This document shows, in pieces, positions 1 to 8,140 of a stretch of DNA of 64,000 bases (its first letter is position 1; each line of letters begins with the position of its first letter). Under the pieces are notes generated by a model. That model was not told where the DNA came from, searched no databases, and saw nothing but the letters and a program-made list of their open reading frames with translations. Both the position numbers and the translations under genes were made by a program. Source of the DNA: Kribbella pratensis (lineage in GTDB: Bacteria > Actinomycetota > Actinomycetes > Propionibacteriales > Kribbellaceae); the NCBI RefSeq assembly GCF_004365355.1, contig NZ_SODP01000002.1:987838-1051837 (forward strand). The letters are read 5' to 3'.

Positions 1-1
1 G

Positions 2-358
2 TTCGCTGTGAGCAGCATGGGGAATCTGGTCACGGGGCTGGCGTGGGCGATCTGGGCGGCGCTCGCGCTGCAGGTCATTCGCGGGCTGGGGATCGCGGGG
101 ATCGATGTCGGGGTCAACACTCATCTGCAGCGCGTCGTACCGGCGCACATGCGGGGACGGGTGTTCGGCAACTTGTACGGCGCGATCGGGCTTGCGGCGG
201 GGCTCTCGTACGTGCTGGGCGGTTTGCTGCTGCAGCAGACGAACGCCCGTACGACGTTCATCACCGCGGGGGCCGGCGGGTTGCTGGCTACGGTTGTGAC
301 TGCGATCGGAGTTCGGCGATCGGGCGACGGAGAGCGCGAGCCCCGGGTACGGCGATGA
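2..358 (+). CDS. MFS transporter, C-terminal part (start outside window)
   Basis: This is the 3' end of a major facilitator superfamily membrane transporter whose start lies upstream of the window. About 118 codons remain. They encode hydrophobic segments, a conserved cytoplasmic loop with MRGRVFG, then a glycine-rich helix (NLYGAIGLAAGLSYVLGG) typical of the C-terminal half of multidrug-type MFS proteins, and a charged tail ending in RR. The substrate cannot be told from this fragment. Its last 71 bases overlap, tail to tail, the 3' end of the next gene on the other strand. Confidence 0.8.
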   Translation, partial: FAVSSMGNLVTGLAWAIWAALALQVIRGLGIAGIDVGVNTHLQRVVPAHMRGRVFGNLYGAIGLAAGLSYVLGGLLLQQTNARTTFITAGAGGLLATVVTAIGVRRSGDGEREPRVRR

Positions 359-1706
359 GCGCGATCGCGGCCATGACGAGGAAAGCTGCGGACGGGTGAT
401 CGACCAGCAGGCCGACCACGACTGCGACGATCAGGCCGCCCAGGTTGCCGGACATCCAGATCAGGCCGGCTGCCGTGCCTTCGGCTTCTCCGGTACGGCG
501 TTCTACCAACTCGAGGACGATCGGGAGGGCCGGGAGGAGGAGCAGGCCGATCAGGGTGATCGCGACGAAGCCGGTGAGGACGCCGGGGGCGAGTGCCAGT
601 AGTACGCAGGCCGCGGCGGTGGCGGTGAGGCTGACGACGAGGAGTGTGGACTCGGCGTGGCGGCGTGCGACGAGGATCGGAATGATCGCGCTGCCGAGGA
701 CGCCGGCGATCACGTTGACCAGAAGAATGGTGCTGGCGGTGCCGCCGCTGACGCCGGCTGGTTCGAGAAGGGCCTGGGCGAAGGTGCTCATGGCAACGAA
801 TACGCCGAACGGGAAGAGCGCGAGCACGCACAGGCGGCGGATCAGCGGGTCACCCCACGCGGCCGCAAGCGCGCCGCGACCGGGCCGGGAGGGCGAGCCA
901 GAGCCGGAGCCGGTGGACGCGCCTGGGTGCGCGGCTGAAGCGTCTGAACCTGCCCCCAGCGGATCGGCAGGCGTGGCTGCGGAGTCTGCGTGCGCAGTTG
1001 CGGCGTGGGCAGCGCCAGCGGCTGCAGAGTCGGCGTGCGCGGCCGGAGCGTCTGCGTGCTCAGCCGGCGCATCGGTGGGTGCAGCCGAGGCGTCGGCGCG
1101 GGCGGCTGCGGGGTGGGATGCAGCGGCTGGGTGGGCGGGCTGGAAGGGGCCGGGACGGCGTACGACGAAGATCAGGATGGCTGTGGCGAGGACGCAGAAG
1201 ACTGCGGTGATCCACAGCATGGTTGGCAGGGAGGACGCGGTGGTGAAGATCGCGGAGAGGAGGAACGCGATCACCATGCCGGCGAAGATGCTGGCTGTGC
1301 CGACGGCGATGCCGGTTGGGCGGTCCTTTTCGGAGAGGTAGCGGCCGGTGATGCCGGTGACTGCGTTCAGTACGAGGGGCTGGGCGATCGAGGCGAGGAT
1401 CTGGCCGGCCAGGAGCCAGCCGAAGTCGTCGCCGATCAGGCGTACGACGGCGCCCGCGGCGGTCAGCACGGCGCCTGCGATGAGGGCGGCGCGGAACCAG
1501 CGGTCCAGCAACAGGCCGCACGGGATCGCGAGTACGACGTACAGGAGGGGGAAAACCTGTGCGAGCCAGCCGATCGCGCTCTCGGAGACGCCGTAGCGCG
1601 CGGCTGCGACGGTGGTGACGCCGGCGAAGTTCAGCCAGACGAGCTGGGTGGCCGCGCCCACCAATGAGTAGCCGACGATCGCCGGCCACTGACTCCGCAT
1701 CCGCAT
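288..1706 (-). CDS. MFS transporter with a long Ala/His/Asp-rich central loop
   Basis: A 472-residue integral membrane transporter with about 12 hydrophobic segments. The N-terminal half has YGVSESAIGWLAQVFPLLYV followed by a DRW motif at the end of the next helix, an arrangement like the FLVCR-type MFS proteins; that subfamily placement is tentative. The loop joining the two six-helix halves (about residues 185-280) is unusually long and low in complexity, made of Ala, His, Asp, Pro and Ser with recurring AHADSAA-like units. The first ATG is preceded by TACAGT and six bases, a leaderless-type arrangement, and stands 39 bases from the divergent decarboxylase start. The 3' end overlaps the preceding gene by 71 bases. 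Confidence 0.85.
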   Translation of the reverse strand: MRMRSQWPAIVGYSLVGAATQLVWLNFAGVTTVAAARYGVSESAIGWLAQVFPLLYVVLAIPCGLLLDRWFRAALIAGAVLTAAGAVVRLIGDDFGWLLAGQILASIAQPLVLNAVTGITGRYLSEKDRPTGIAVGTASIFAGMVIAFLLSAIFTTASSLPTMLWITAVFCVLATAILIFVVRRPGPFQPAHPAAASHPAAARADASAAPTDAPAEHADAPAAHADSAAAGAAHAATAHADSAATPADPLGAGSDASAAHPGASTGSGSGSPSRPGRGALAAAWGDPLIRRLCVLALFPFGVFVAMSTFAQALLEPAGVSGGTASTILLVNVIAGVLGSAIIPILVARRHAESTLLVVSLTATAAACVLLALAPGVLTGFVAITLIGLLLLPALPIVLELVERRTGEAEGTAAGLIWMSGNLGGLIVAVVVGLLVDHPSAAFLVMAAIALIAVPGARALRRPIAELRSQSQP

Positions 1707-1745
1707 CTGCGAACTGTAGCGCCGGGACTGGCGTACAAAGGAGGA

Positions 1746-3161
1746 ATGGTTGAGTGGGAGGGGCCGCTGTCCGAGGCGTACGAGCGGGCGCTGACTTATC
1801 TGGAGAATCTCCCGGAGCGACGGGTCGGCCCGCGAGCGACGTCAAAAGAGCTCCACGAGGCGCTCGGCGGACCGCTGCCGACCGGGCCGACGGATCCGCG
1901 GGAGGTCGTCGAACACCTTGCGAAAGGGGTCGATGACGGGCTGTTGCCGAGCGGGAGCGGGCGCTTCTTCGGGTTCGTGTTCGGCGGCGCCACGCCCGCG
2001 TCGCTCGCCGCGGACTGGCTCACGACGGTCTGGGACCAGAACGCGGGCCTGTACGCCGCCTCGCCCGCGGCCGCCGTGGTGGAAGACGTCACCGCGCGCT
2101 GGCTGGTCGAGCTCTTCGGCCTGCCGTCCACGACCTCCGTCGGATTCGTCACCGGTGCGCAGATGGCGAACTTCACCGGGCTGGCGGCCGCGAGGCATGA
2201 GGTACTGCGACGGGCCGGGTGGGATGTCGAGCGGGACGGGCTGATCGGAGCGCCGCCGATCCGAGTGCTGGCCGGGGCGGAGCGCCACGACACGATCGAC
2301 CGCGCCCTGCGCTTCCTCGGCCTGGGGACGAACAGCATCGTGCCGATCGCGGTGGACGAGCAAGGGAGGATGCGCGCCGATGCGCTGGCCGAGGCGCTCG
2401 ACGCGGACCCCGGCCGGACCACCGGCGCGGGCGGCAACGCGATCGACAGACCGACGATCGTCTGCGCCCAGGCCGGGAACGTGAACACCGGAGCGTTCGA
2501 CCCCATCGCGGAGATCTGCGAGATCGCGCACGCACACCGAGCGTGGGTGCACGTCGACGGAGCGTTCGGTTTATGGGCCGCGGTCAGTCCGGGCCTCAGG
2601 CAACTGGTCGACGGGATCGACAGGGCCGACTCCTGGGCGACCGACGCCCACAAGTGGCTCAACGTGCCGTACGACTCGGGCATCGTGCTCTGCGCGCATC
2701 CCGAGCCGCACCGGGCCGCGATGTCGATCCGGGCGGCGTACCTGATCCAGGACGAGGACGGCGAGCGCGACTCGCTCGACTACAACCCGGAGTTCTCGCG
2801 CCGGGCACGCGGCACCCCGGTGTACGCCGCCATTCGCGCCCTGGGGCGTGACGGCATCGCCGAGATCGTCGACCGCTGCCACGCGATGGCACGTCGATTT
2901 GCTGACCGCCTCAAAACCAACGACGTACAGGTCCTCAACGACGTCGTCCTCAACCAGGTCCTAGTGAGGTTCGGTGACGACGCCACCACTCGCCGCGTGA
3001 TCACCGACGTCCAGAACGAAGGCACCTGCTGGATGTCCGGCACCACCTGGCAGGGCAAGGCCGCGATGCGCATCTCCGTCAGCAACTGGACCACCGACGA
3101 AGCCGACATCGACCGCTCCGCCGCAGCCGTCCTGCGCTGTCTGCAACAAGTCCGGGGCTAG
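1746..3161 (+). CDS. Pyridoxal-phosphate-dependent decarboxylase (group II, AADC/GAD-like)
   Basis: A 471-residue cytoplasmic PLP enzyme of the group II amino-acid decarboxylase family (aromatic-amino-acid, glutamate and tyrosine decarboxylases). The cofactor-binding signature is complete: HVDGAFG with Asp271 to bind the pyridine nitrogen, and TDAHKWLNVPYDSG with Lys303 as the Schiff-base lysine. The length fits the family. The substrate is not determined by the sequence; plant and bacterial homologues act on aromatic amino acids, but several bacterial ones do not. The start has a strong ribosome site (AAAGGAGG) four bases upstream. The TAG stop shares a 4-base CTAG overlap with the convergent DUF3072 gene. 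Confidence 0.9.
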   Translation: MVEWEGPLSEAYERALTYLENLPERRVGPRATSKELHEALGGPLPTGPTDPREVVEHLAKGVDDGLLPSGSGRFFGFVFGGATPASLAADWLTTVWDQNAGLYAASPAAAVVEDVTARWLVELFGLPSTTSVGFVTGAQMANFTGLAAARHEVLRRAGWDVERDGLIGAPPIRVLAGAERHDTIDRALRFLGLGTNSIVPIAVDEQGRMRADALAEALDADPGRTTGAGGNAIDRPTIVCAQAGNVNTGAFDPIAEICEIAHAHRAWVHVDGAFGLWAAVSPGLRQLVDGIDRADSWATDAHKWLNVPYDSGIVLCAHPEPHRAAMSIRAAYLIQDEDGERDSLDYNPEFSRRARGTPVYAAIRALGRDGIAEIVDRCHAMARRFADRLKTNDVQVLNDVVLNQVLVRFGDDATTRRVITDVQNEGTCWMSGTTWQGKAAMRISVSNWTTDEADIDRSAAAVLRCLQQVRG

Positions 3162-3352
3162 TTCCCGCGACCGGTGCGGTCCTGCAACTCGTCGATCAGG
3201 CGGGAGGCGTCGGCCTTCGACAACTGGTCCGGGACGTCGACGCCTGCCTCCTGGGCCAGGGTGTGCAGGTACGACGCTTGCGGGCCGGTCATCGGCTCCT
3301 CGCCGGTCGTCCACTCCTCCGGATCCTTGTCCGGGACTGGGTGCACTGTCAT
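3158..3352 (-). CDS. DUF3072 family small protein
   Basis: A 64-residue protein containing the signature of DUF3072: EPMTGPQASYLHTLAQEAG followed by a Lys/Ala/Asp helix and a RLIDELQ ending. The function of this actinobacterial family is unknown. The internal ATG was chosen because GGGAGG stands just upstream; an upstream in-frame start exists but has no ribosome site. It diverges from the DUF4287 gene, with 133 bases between the two starts, and its stop overlaps the decarboxylase stop. Confidence 0.8.
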   Translation of the reverse strand: MTVHPVPDKDPEEWTTGEEPMTGPQASYLHTLAQEAGVDVPDQLSKADASRLIDELQDRTGRGN

Positions 3353-3485
3353 TGTTCCTCCCGTCGAACACCCGCTCGATTGTCGAGCGACCAGTACCCA
3401 CCGGATCAACTTCCATGCACCCTGTCGATTTCCGCCGAGGTCGTTCGACGCTCAGGCGTACGAACGATCACAGGAGGAAACAGAC

Positions 3486-3776
3486 ATGTCTTTCCAGGCG
3501 TACTTGGACAAGATCGAGGAGAAGACCGGCCGGACCCCGCGGGAACTGGTCGACGAGGCCGAGGGCAAGGGGTACAAGGACGTCAAGGCGGGGGTGATCT
3601 GCGACTGGCTCAAGGCGGACTACGACCTCGGCCGCGGGCACGCGATGGCGCTCGTGCACGTGATCAAGAACGGGCCGCAGATCAGCGACAAGCACGTCGG
3701 CACCAAGGGCACCCACTCCGACCCGAGCAACCTGCTCTGGCTGGACGGGAAAGCGACCAACCCGCTCACGGCGTAG
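3486..3776 (+). CDS. DUF4287 domain protein
   Basis: A 96-residue protein made almost entirely of a DUF4287 domain (SFQAYLDKIEEKTGRTPREL at the N-terminus, then a helical segment with DLGRGHAMALVHVIKNG). The family is small, soluble and of unknown function, often fused to or next to DUF5655 domains. A clear CAGGAGGAAAC ribosome site sets the start. The last 11 bases overlap the convergent acetyltransferase gene. Confidence 0.85.
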   Translation: MSFQAYLDKIEEKTGRTPRELVDEAEGKGYKDVKAGVICDWLKADYDLGRGHAMALVHVIKNGPQISDKHVGTKGTHSDPSNLLWLDGKATNPLTA

Positions 3777-4725
3777 CCGGCATGGTGCGTCGCCAGCCCT
3801 CGATGACCAGAGTTGGACGCATACCGACCGACTGGTAGAGGTGCAGCGCCGGGGTCGGGTTGTTGGTGTCGACGTGCAGGATCGTGCCGGCGCGGCCGGC
3901 GGCTGCGTCGAGGGCGAAGGCGTCGCGGAGCAGGTACGTGGCCAGACCTCGCCCACGAGCCGACTCGACCACGCCGAGCCCGTCGATGTGGCCGCAATTC
4001 TCGATCTCGACATCCCGATCGCTGCAGTCGCGGAACGCAACCGCTTTTCCGTCGAGCTCGAGCAGAGTGAACTGGGACCACGAGGAATTGGCATATGCCT
4101 CGCGCGCCTCGAGCCATTCTTCGTGCGGACGAACGACAAAACCGAATTGGCCGCGGAAACAGTCGATGATGACATCGTGCGCGATCCGACGTGCCTGGTC
4201 GTCGTCCATGCCGCGGCGAACGACGTACCCGGCCGGTACGTCGGGAGCCGCGACGGGTTCGGTGTGGTCGATCCGCATCCGGTTGAACGTCGTACCGGTG
4301 CTGAATTCGTGCTCGGACAACAGGGCACGTAGGGACGCGTCGGCGCGGTAGACGTAGCTGTCGACAGTGACCTCCGCGTGGCCTGCTTCACGTCCCATCT
4401 CCGCTGCACGCCGCAGGGACCGGTCGAACAGCCAGCCGGCGACCATCGCGTCACGTGACAGCACCTCGATCTCGGTCACGTCGCGATGGCCCTTGCCGAA
4501 GGCTGTCCCGTAGCCGACCGGCACGTCCCGGTCGAAGACCAGCCAGCCGTCGGTCCGCGGTTCGAATCCCGGGTCAACGATGCCGTTGGTGATGTCGGCC
4601 AGTGTGCAGTCGGCGGATCCGATCACAGCGGTGTTGTACGCGGAGACGAGGGCGAAGATCGCCTGGCAATCGGCAGGCACAGGAGACCGGGCCGTGTACC
4701 CGGCCGGCAGTACGGCGGTGGTCAT
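3766..4725 (-). CDS. GNAT acetyltransferase with two tandem GNAT folds
   Basis: A 319-residue protein with two GNAT-like halves. The C-terminal half keeps the acetyl-CoA site (SARGRGLATYLLRDAF around residue 255), followed by a beta-strand with HVDTNNPTPALHLYQSVGM; the N-terminal half is more degenerate. The double-domain layout resembles mycothiol synthase, but the conserved features of that enzyme are not obvious, so a specific acceptor is not assigned. The gene starts six bases after the stop of the AMIN-like gene and is probably cotranscribed with it. Confidence 0.8.
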   Translation of the reverse strand: MTTAVLPAGYTARSPVPADCQAIFALVSAYNTAVIGSADCTLADITNGIVDPGFEPRTDGWLVFDRDVPVGYGTAFGKGHRDVTEIEVLSRDAMVAGWLFDRSLRRAAEMGREAGHAEVTVDSYVYRADASLRALLSEHEFSTGTTFNRMRIDHTEPVAAPDVPAGYVVRRGMDDDQARRIAHDVIIDCFRGQFGFVVRPHEEWLEAREAYANSSWSQFTLLELDGKAVAFRDCSDRDVEIENCGHIDGLGVVESARGRGLATYLLRDAFALDAAAGRAGTILHVDTNNPTPALHLYQSVGMRPTLVIEGWRRTMPATP

Positions 4726-4731
4726 CGCGCC

Positions 4732-5286
4732 TCACCACCGATGGGCGATGTCGACGACGACTCGGCTGCCGGAGCCCGGACCGTCGAGGGTGAACACGCG
4801 GAACGGCAGACGAGCACGCAGGCCGATCCCTACCCAGGCGGCGCCTTCGTTGCTGCCGGCGTACGCGATCTGGCGGACGGTGCGGAATCCGGCGACGTTC
4901 GCCAGCTCCGAATCGTTCGCAGGCTGGAACGCCCAATGCCCGTCGTCGTCGAACTCGCGGACGCCGAGCATGATCTCCAGCTTCGCACCCCCGCGGATCG
5001 GGACGAGGTGACCGGCGCCGGCGCGGAAGACGTTCGAAACGTAGTGCGCGCTGTAACTGGTCGGTGTGCCTGTCAGGTCGAAGACGACACGGTCGAAGCA
5101 GGCGTGCCGGCCGGCGCGGACCGTGGCCAGGGTGGCGGCGCTCACCCTGTTGCTTGCCTCCGGCAATGAACCCCAGGCGGTCCGGCAGGCTGTGGCGGCC
5201 GAGGCGGTTGCGGGTACGGCAACGGCAGGAACTGCCGCCACCGCGAGTACAGCGATCGTGGTTCGGATGGAATGGAACAGCTTCAT
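4732..5286 (-). CDS. Secreted AMIN-like domain protein
   Basis: A 184-residue exported protein. Residues 1-31 form a signal peptide (MKLFHSIRTT, a hydrophobic core, then TASAA). The mature part has the pattern of the AMIN-like domain family of actinobacteria: RAGRHACFDRVVFDLTG, a FRAGAGHLVPIRGGAKLEIML segment, and a C-terminal strand DGPGSGSRVVVDIAH. AMIN domains generally bind cell-wall components; the role here is not known. The internal ATG with AAAGGGGGGAC upstream was chosen over an upstream in-frame start because it begins the signal peptide directly. It leads a two-gene unit with the GNAT gene. Confidence 0.8.
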   Translation of the reverse strand: MKLFHSIRTTIAVLAVAAVPAVAVPATASAATACRTAWGSLPEASNRVSAATLATVRAGRHACFDRVVFDLTGTPTSYSAHYVSNVFRAGAGHLVPIRGGAKLEIMLGVREFDDDGHWAFQPANDSELANVAGFRTVRQIAYAGSNEGAAWVGIGLRARLPFRVFTLDGPGSGSRVVVDIAHRW

Positions 5287-5453
5287 TTTTGTCCCCCCTT
5301 TGAGACACCTGTTCGATGCGTCCCGGGAGGTCGAAGTTGACATTTTGGCGAGAAAATCTTTAGGTGCCCGGAATTCGACGGTGGGTGACGGCATTCAATT
5401 GCTTGAACCGAGCTGTTTTCCGGCTGTGACGTTGTCCGGCGTACCGTAGGCGG

Positions 5454-6194
5454 GTGGATTCGAAGAAGTCGCCGCGGGACAAGTGGATCACCGTGTACGG
5501 GCGGAAGCCTGTGCTGGAGGCGTTGCACGATCCGAAGCTCTCCGTCGCGAAGGTGGTGCTGGCGGACAACGCGACCGGGGGCTCCATGCAGGAGATCCTC
5601 AGAGCCGCGGAGAAGTACGGGACGCCGGTCGAGCGGGCGACTGCCAGCCGGGTGAAGTGGCTGGCGGGGAACGGGAAGCACGACCAGGGTGTCGTCGCGG
5701 ACGTGGACGCGCCGCGGATGACGCCGCTGGAGGAGTTCGTCCGGACCCGCGGGAAGCGGCCGACGAACGTGTTCCTGCTCGACGGCGTCACCAACCCGGG
5801 CAACGTCGGCATGATCCTGCGTACCGCGACCGGCGCCGGCTTCGACGGGGTGATCCTGCCGAAGGCCGGTACGCCGCACGTCGGGCCGCTGGTGATCAAG
5901 GCATCGGCCGGGATCGCGTTCCAGGCGCCGATCGTGAACGCGTCCACCGCGAAGGCAGCGGTCGACCTGCTGCGTACGGCGGGGTACCACGTCTACGGTC
6001 TGAGCGCCCGCTCGCAGGACTCGCTGTTCAAGGCCGACCTCGCCCCGCGCGCCGTCTACGTGCTCGGCGGCGAGACCAACGGCATCACGGTGTCCACCGA
6101 CTCCGACCTGCAGATCCCGCTGCACGCCGGCGTCGAATCCCTGAACGTCGCCGTCGCTGCCGCCATCGTCGCCTTCGAGGTGACGAACCGCTGA
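5454..6194 (+). CDS. TrmH/SpoU family RNA 2'-O-methyltransferase
   Basis: A 246-residue SPOUT-fold methyltransferase that uses S-adenosylmethionine to methylate a ribose 2'-hydroxyl in tRNA or rRNA. An N-terminal substrate-binding segment (YGRKPVLEAL) is followed by the SPOUT motifs: DGVTNPGNVGMILRTA, then VLGGETNGI, and PLHAGVESLNVAVAAAI forming the knot that holds the cofactor. Target site not determined. It starts with GTG; TACCGT six bases upstream would fit a leaderless transcript. It diverges from the AMIN-like gene. Confidence 0.92.
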   Translation: MDSKKSPRDKWITVYGRKPVLEALHDPKLSVAKVVLADNATGGSMQEILRAAEKYGTPVERATASRVKWLAGNGKHDQGVVADVDAPRMTPLEEFVRTRGKRPTNVFLLDGVTNPGNVGMILRTATGAGFDGVILPKAGTPHVGPLVIKASAGIAFQAPIVNASTAKAAVDLLRTAGYHVYGLSARSQDSLFKADLAPRAVYVLGGETNGITVSTDSDLQIPLHAGVESLNVAVAAAIVAFEVTNR

Positions 6195-6217
6195 GGCAAA
6201 TCACCAACCGCTGATGC

Positions 6218-6243
6218 AACCGAATCTCGCGATGACGCGTTTA
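6218..6243 (+). promoter_or_regulatory. Candidate ECF-type promoter of the sigma-factor gene
   Basis: AACC (6218-6221) and CGTTTA (6238-6243) are 16 bases apart, the layout expected of ECF sigma-factor promoters (AAC near -35, CGT near -10), and lie just upstream of the sigma gene. Autoregulation is inferred. Confidence 0.4.
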
Positions 6244-6271
6244 TTGCGCAGCGCGAGTTGAGGAGGCCAGG

Positions 6272-6796
6272 TTGGACAGCGAGGCGGAGAGCGAATACAC
6301 CGCGTTCGTGACCCATCACGCGAACGCGATGTGGCGTACGGCGTACCTGCTCTGCGGGGATCGTCGACGGGCCGAGGACGCGACCCAGGAGGCCCTGCTC
6401 CGGCTGTACCGGCGCTGGCCGAGGTTGTATCGCAAGGGCGGCATCGTCGCGTACGCGCGCAAGGTAGTCGTCTCGGCGACGCTCGACGGACTGCGACGCC
6501 GGTCGAGCACCGAGCTCGTCGGCGGTGACAGCTACTTCACCGCCGAGGCCGATCCCACCGATCATGTCGGCCGCGCCGAGCGCCGGCTCGTGATCACGCA
6601 GGCGCTCGCCGAGCTCCCCGAACGGCAGCGGGCCTGCGTCGTCCTGCGGTACTTCGACGACCTGTCCGTCGACGAGACCGCCGACGTACTGGGCTGCCGG
6701 CCGGGCACCGTGAAGAGCCAGACGATGCGCGCGCTCGACAAGCTCCGGCTGCACCCGGCCCTCGCCGACTTCGACCTCGCCGAACTGGGAGGCTGA
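6272..6796 (+). CDS. SigE-family RNA polymerase sigma factor (ECF)
   Basis: A 174-residue sigma-70 family factor with only regions 2 and 4. Region 2 has AYLLCGDRRRAEDATQEALL and region 4 has ALAELPERQRACVVLRYFDD, then DVLGCRPGTVKSQTMRALDK as the helix-turn-helix that reads the -35 element. This matches the actinobacterial SigE-type ECF group. The start is TTG, supported by GAGGAGG eight bases upstream. The next gene begins one base after its stop and encodes the likely anti-sigma partner. Confidence 0.92.
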   Translation: MDSEAESEYTAFVTHHANAMWRTAYLLCGDRRRAEDATQEALLRLYRRWPRLYRKGGIVAYARKVVVSATLDGLRRRSSTELVGGDSYFTAEADPTDHVGRAERRLVITQALAELPERQRACVVLRYFDDLSVDETADVLGCRPGTVKSQTMRALDKLRLHPALADFDLAELGG

Positions 6797-6797
6797 C

Positions 6798-7529
6798 ATG
6801 ACGAACGAGCTCAAGGACCTGATGACCGAGGCCGTCGACGCCCAGGCGCCGTACGTCCCCGACGTTGACCTGCTTGTCCGGACCGGACGCAAGCAGGTAC
6901 GCCGGCGTCGCGTGACAACCGCGATCGCAACAGCTGCCGCGGTTGCCGTTGTCGCAGGTGCGACGACGGCTGTTGTCGGCACGATCGACCGATCCGACAA
7001 CCTACCCGTCGCGCCGGCGGTGACACCGACATCGCATGTGACCCGCCCGGAGATATCGGTGCCGCCCGGCGGCAGCACCGGGCTCTGCACCACCGCGGAC
7101 GGTTCGACCTCCGACGGCTGGTTGTGGCCGAAGGTCGTTCTCTACGTCCAGGACACATTCGGGATGTCGATGGTTCGGCGGTCGAAGAGCAACATCGCGT
7201 TCTGCACGACCGAGTGGGGCAACGGCGCGAAGCTCTCCGTCGTACCAGGCGGTGCGAAGGCCGGGATCGTACTGCGGAAGAGCGCCGCGGAAGGGCGCGG
7301 CGCGAAACCCGGCTCGAGTGTGACGACTGTGTTCGGCACGGTGCCGGCCGGGACTCCCCCGCGTGTCACCGTCGAGACCGCTGACGGGTATGTCGGCGTC
7401 GCGAAGGTGAAGGACGGGTACTTCGTCTACCGCCGCGTGGAGCACTCGCCCTGGCCGGGGCCGATCCCGCACGCGATCGTCCGGTTCAAGTACGCGGGCA
7501 AAGCGGAGTACGTCGCGGCTAGCCGGTGA
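6798..7529 (+). CDS. Single-pass membrane protein, probable anti-sigma partner
   Basis: A 243-residue protein with a short cytoplasmic N-terminus (about 38 residues ending in a KQVRRRR basic cluster), one transmembrane helix (ATAAAVAVVAGATTAVV) and a roughly 180-residue extracytoplasmic domain without recognised motifs. This topology, and a one-base gap after the SigE-family sigma gene, are what is seen for partners of this sigma group; no classic zinc anti-sigma motif is present. Tail-to-tail overlap of 11 bases with the SecDF-P1-like gene. Confidence 0.7.
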   Translation: MTNELKDLMTEAVDAQAPYVPDVDLLVRTGRKQVRRRRVTTAIATAAAVAVVAGATTAVVGTIDRSDNLPVAPAVTPTSHVTRPEISVPPGGSTGLCTTADGSTSDGWLWPKVVLYVQDTFGMSMVRRSKSNIAFCTTEWGNGAKLSVVPGGAKAGIVLRKSAAEGRGAKPGSSVTTVFGTVPAGTPPRVTVETADGYVGVAKVKDGYFVYRRVEHSPWPGPIPHAIVRFKYAGKAEYVAASR

Positions 7530-8121
7530 TCTCCCCGACCAACTGTTCGGCCGACTCACGGGTGTAGCCGCCGGAGATCTCGATCTTGCCGCCCGCGATC
7601 GCCGACTGGACGCTCGGGGCGGTGACGACCTGGCCGCGCACCACGATCGCCAACTGGTTCGCGGGCGGGGTCTGCTTGGCAAGGGCGGCAGTCAGCTGCT
7701 CGAACAGCGTGGCGCCCTTCGAGTCGAGCGTCAGGCCGACGTACCAACCGCCTGCGCCTTTCTCCTGGAGCGCCGACTTGACCTCGGTCACGTTGCTGCC
7801 GTCGAGCTCGACCTTGCCCAGGGTGTAGCGCATCCCCTTCGCATCACACGCCGTACCCGCGGGTGCCGGCGATGGGCAGGTACCGGCCTTGACCATCAGG
7901 ACGCGACGGAACTCGACCGCGGTCGGGTCCGACGGCTTGGTACGCGCGGCCGGCGCGGCGGCGGCAGGCTTGTCGTCGCTCCGCTTGACGACCAGAACCA
8001 CACCGGTCGCGACGATGGCGACGAGCAGCAACACGAGGGCGCCGACGAGCAGCAGTGGACCCCGCGACCGCTTCGCCGGAGGCTGCTGCGGAAAGAGCGG
8101 CGGGTACTGCGGATGCGTCAT
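7519..8121 (-). CDS. Membrane-anchored protein with SecDF P1-head-like domain
   Basis: A 200-residue protein with a proline-rich cytoplasmic N-terminus (THPQYPPLFPQQPP), one transmembrane helix (residues about 21-45) and an external domain. The external part resembles the P1 head subdomain of SecD: VTEVKSALQEKGAGGWYVGL, a TLDSKGATLFEQLTAAL segment and QLAIVVRGQVVTAPSVQSAI followed by GGKIEISGGYT. Here the domain stands alone on one membrane anchor instead of in the SecDF translocase, so a role in secretion is not implied. Confidence 0.8.
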   Translation of the reverse strand: MTHPQYPPLFPQQPPAKRSRGPLLLVGALVLLLVAIVATGVVLVVKRSDDKPAAAAPAARTKPSDPTAVEFRRVLMVKAGTCPSPAPAGTACDAKGMRYTLGKVELDGSNVTEVKSALQEKGAGGWYVGLTLDSKGATLFEQLTAALAKQTPPANQLAIVVRGQVVTAPSVQSAIAGGKIEISGGYTRESAEQLVGEITG

Positions 8122-8140
8122 GGAAACACATGCTAAGTAA

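Noticed and set aside
4555..4575. A T-loop-like GGTTCGAATCC sequence suggesting a tRNA
   Set aside because: The flanking bases do not pair as a T stem, no acceptor or anticodon arms fit, and it is inside the GNAT coding region (FEPRT).
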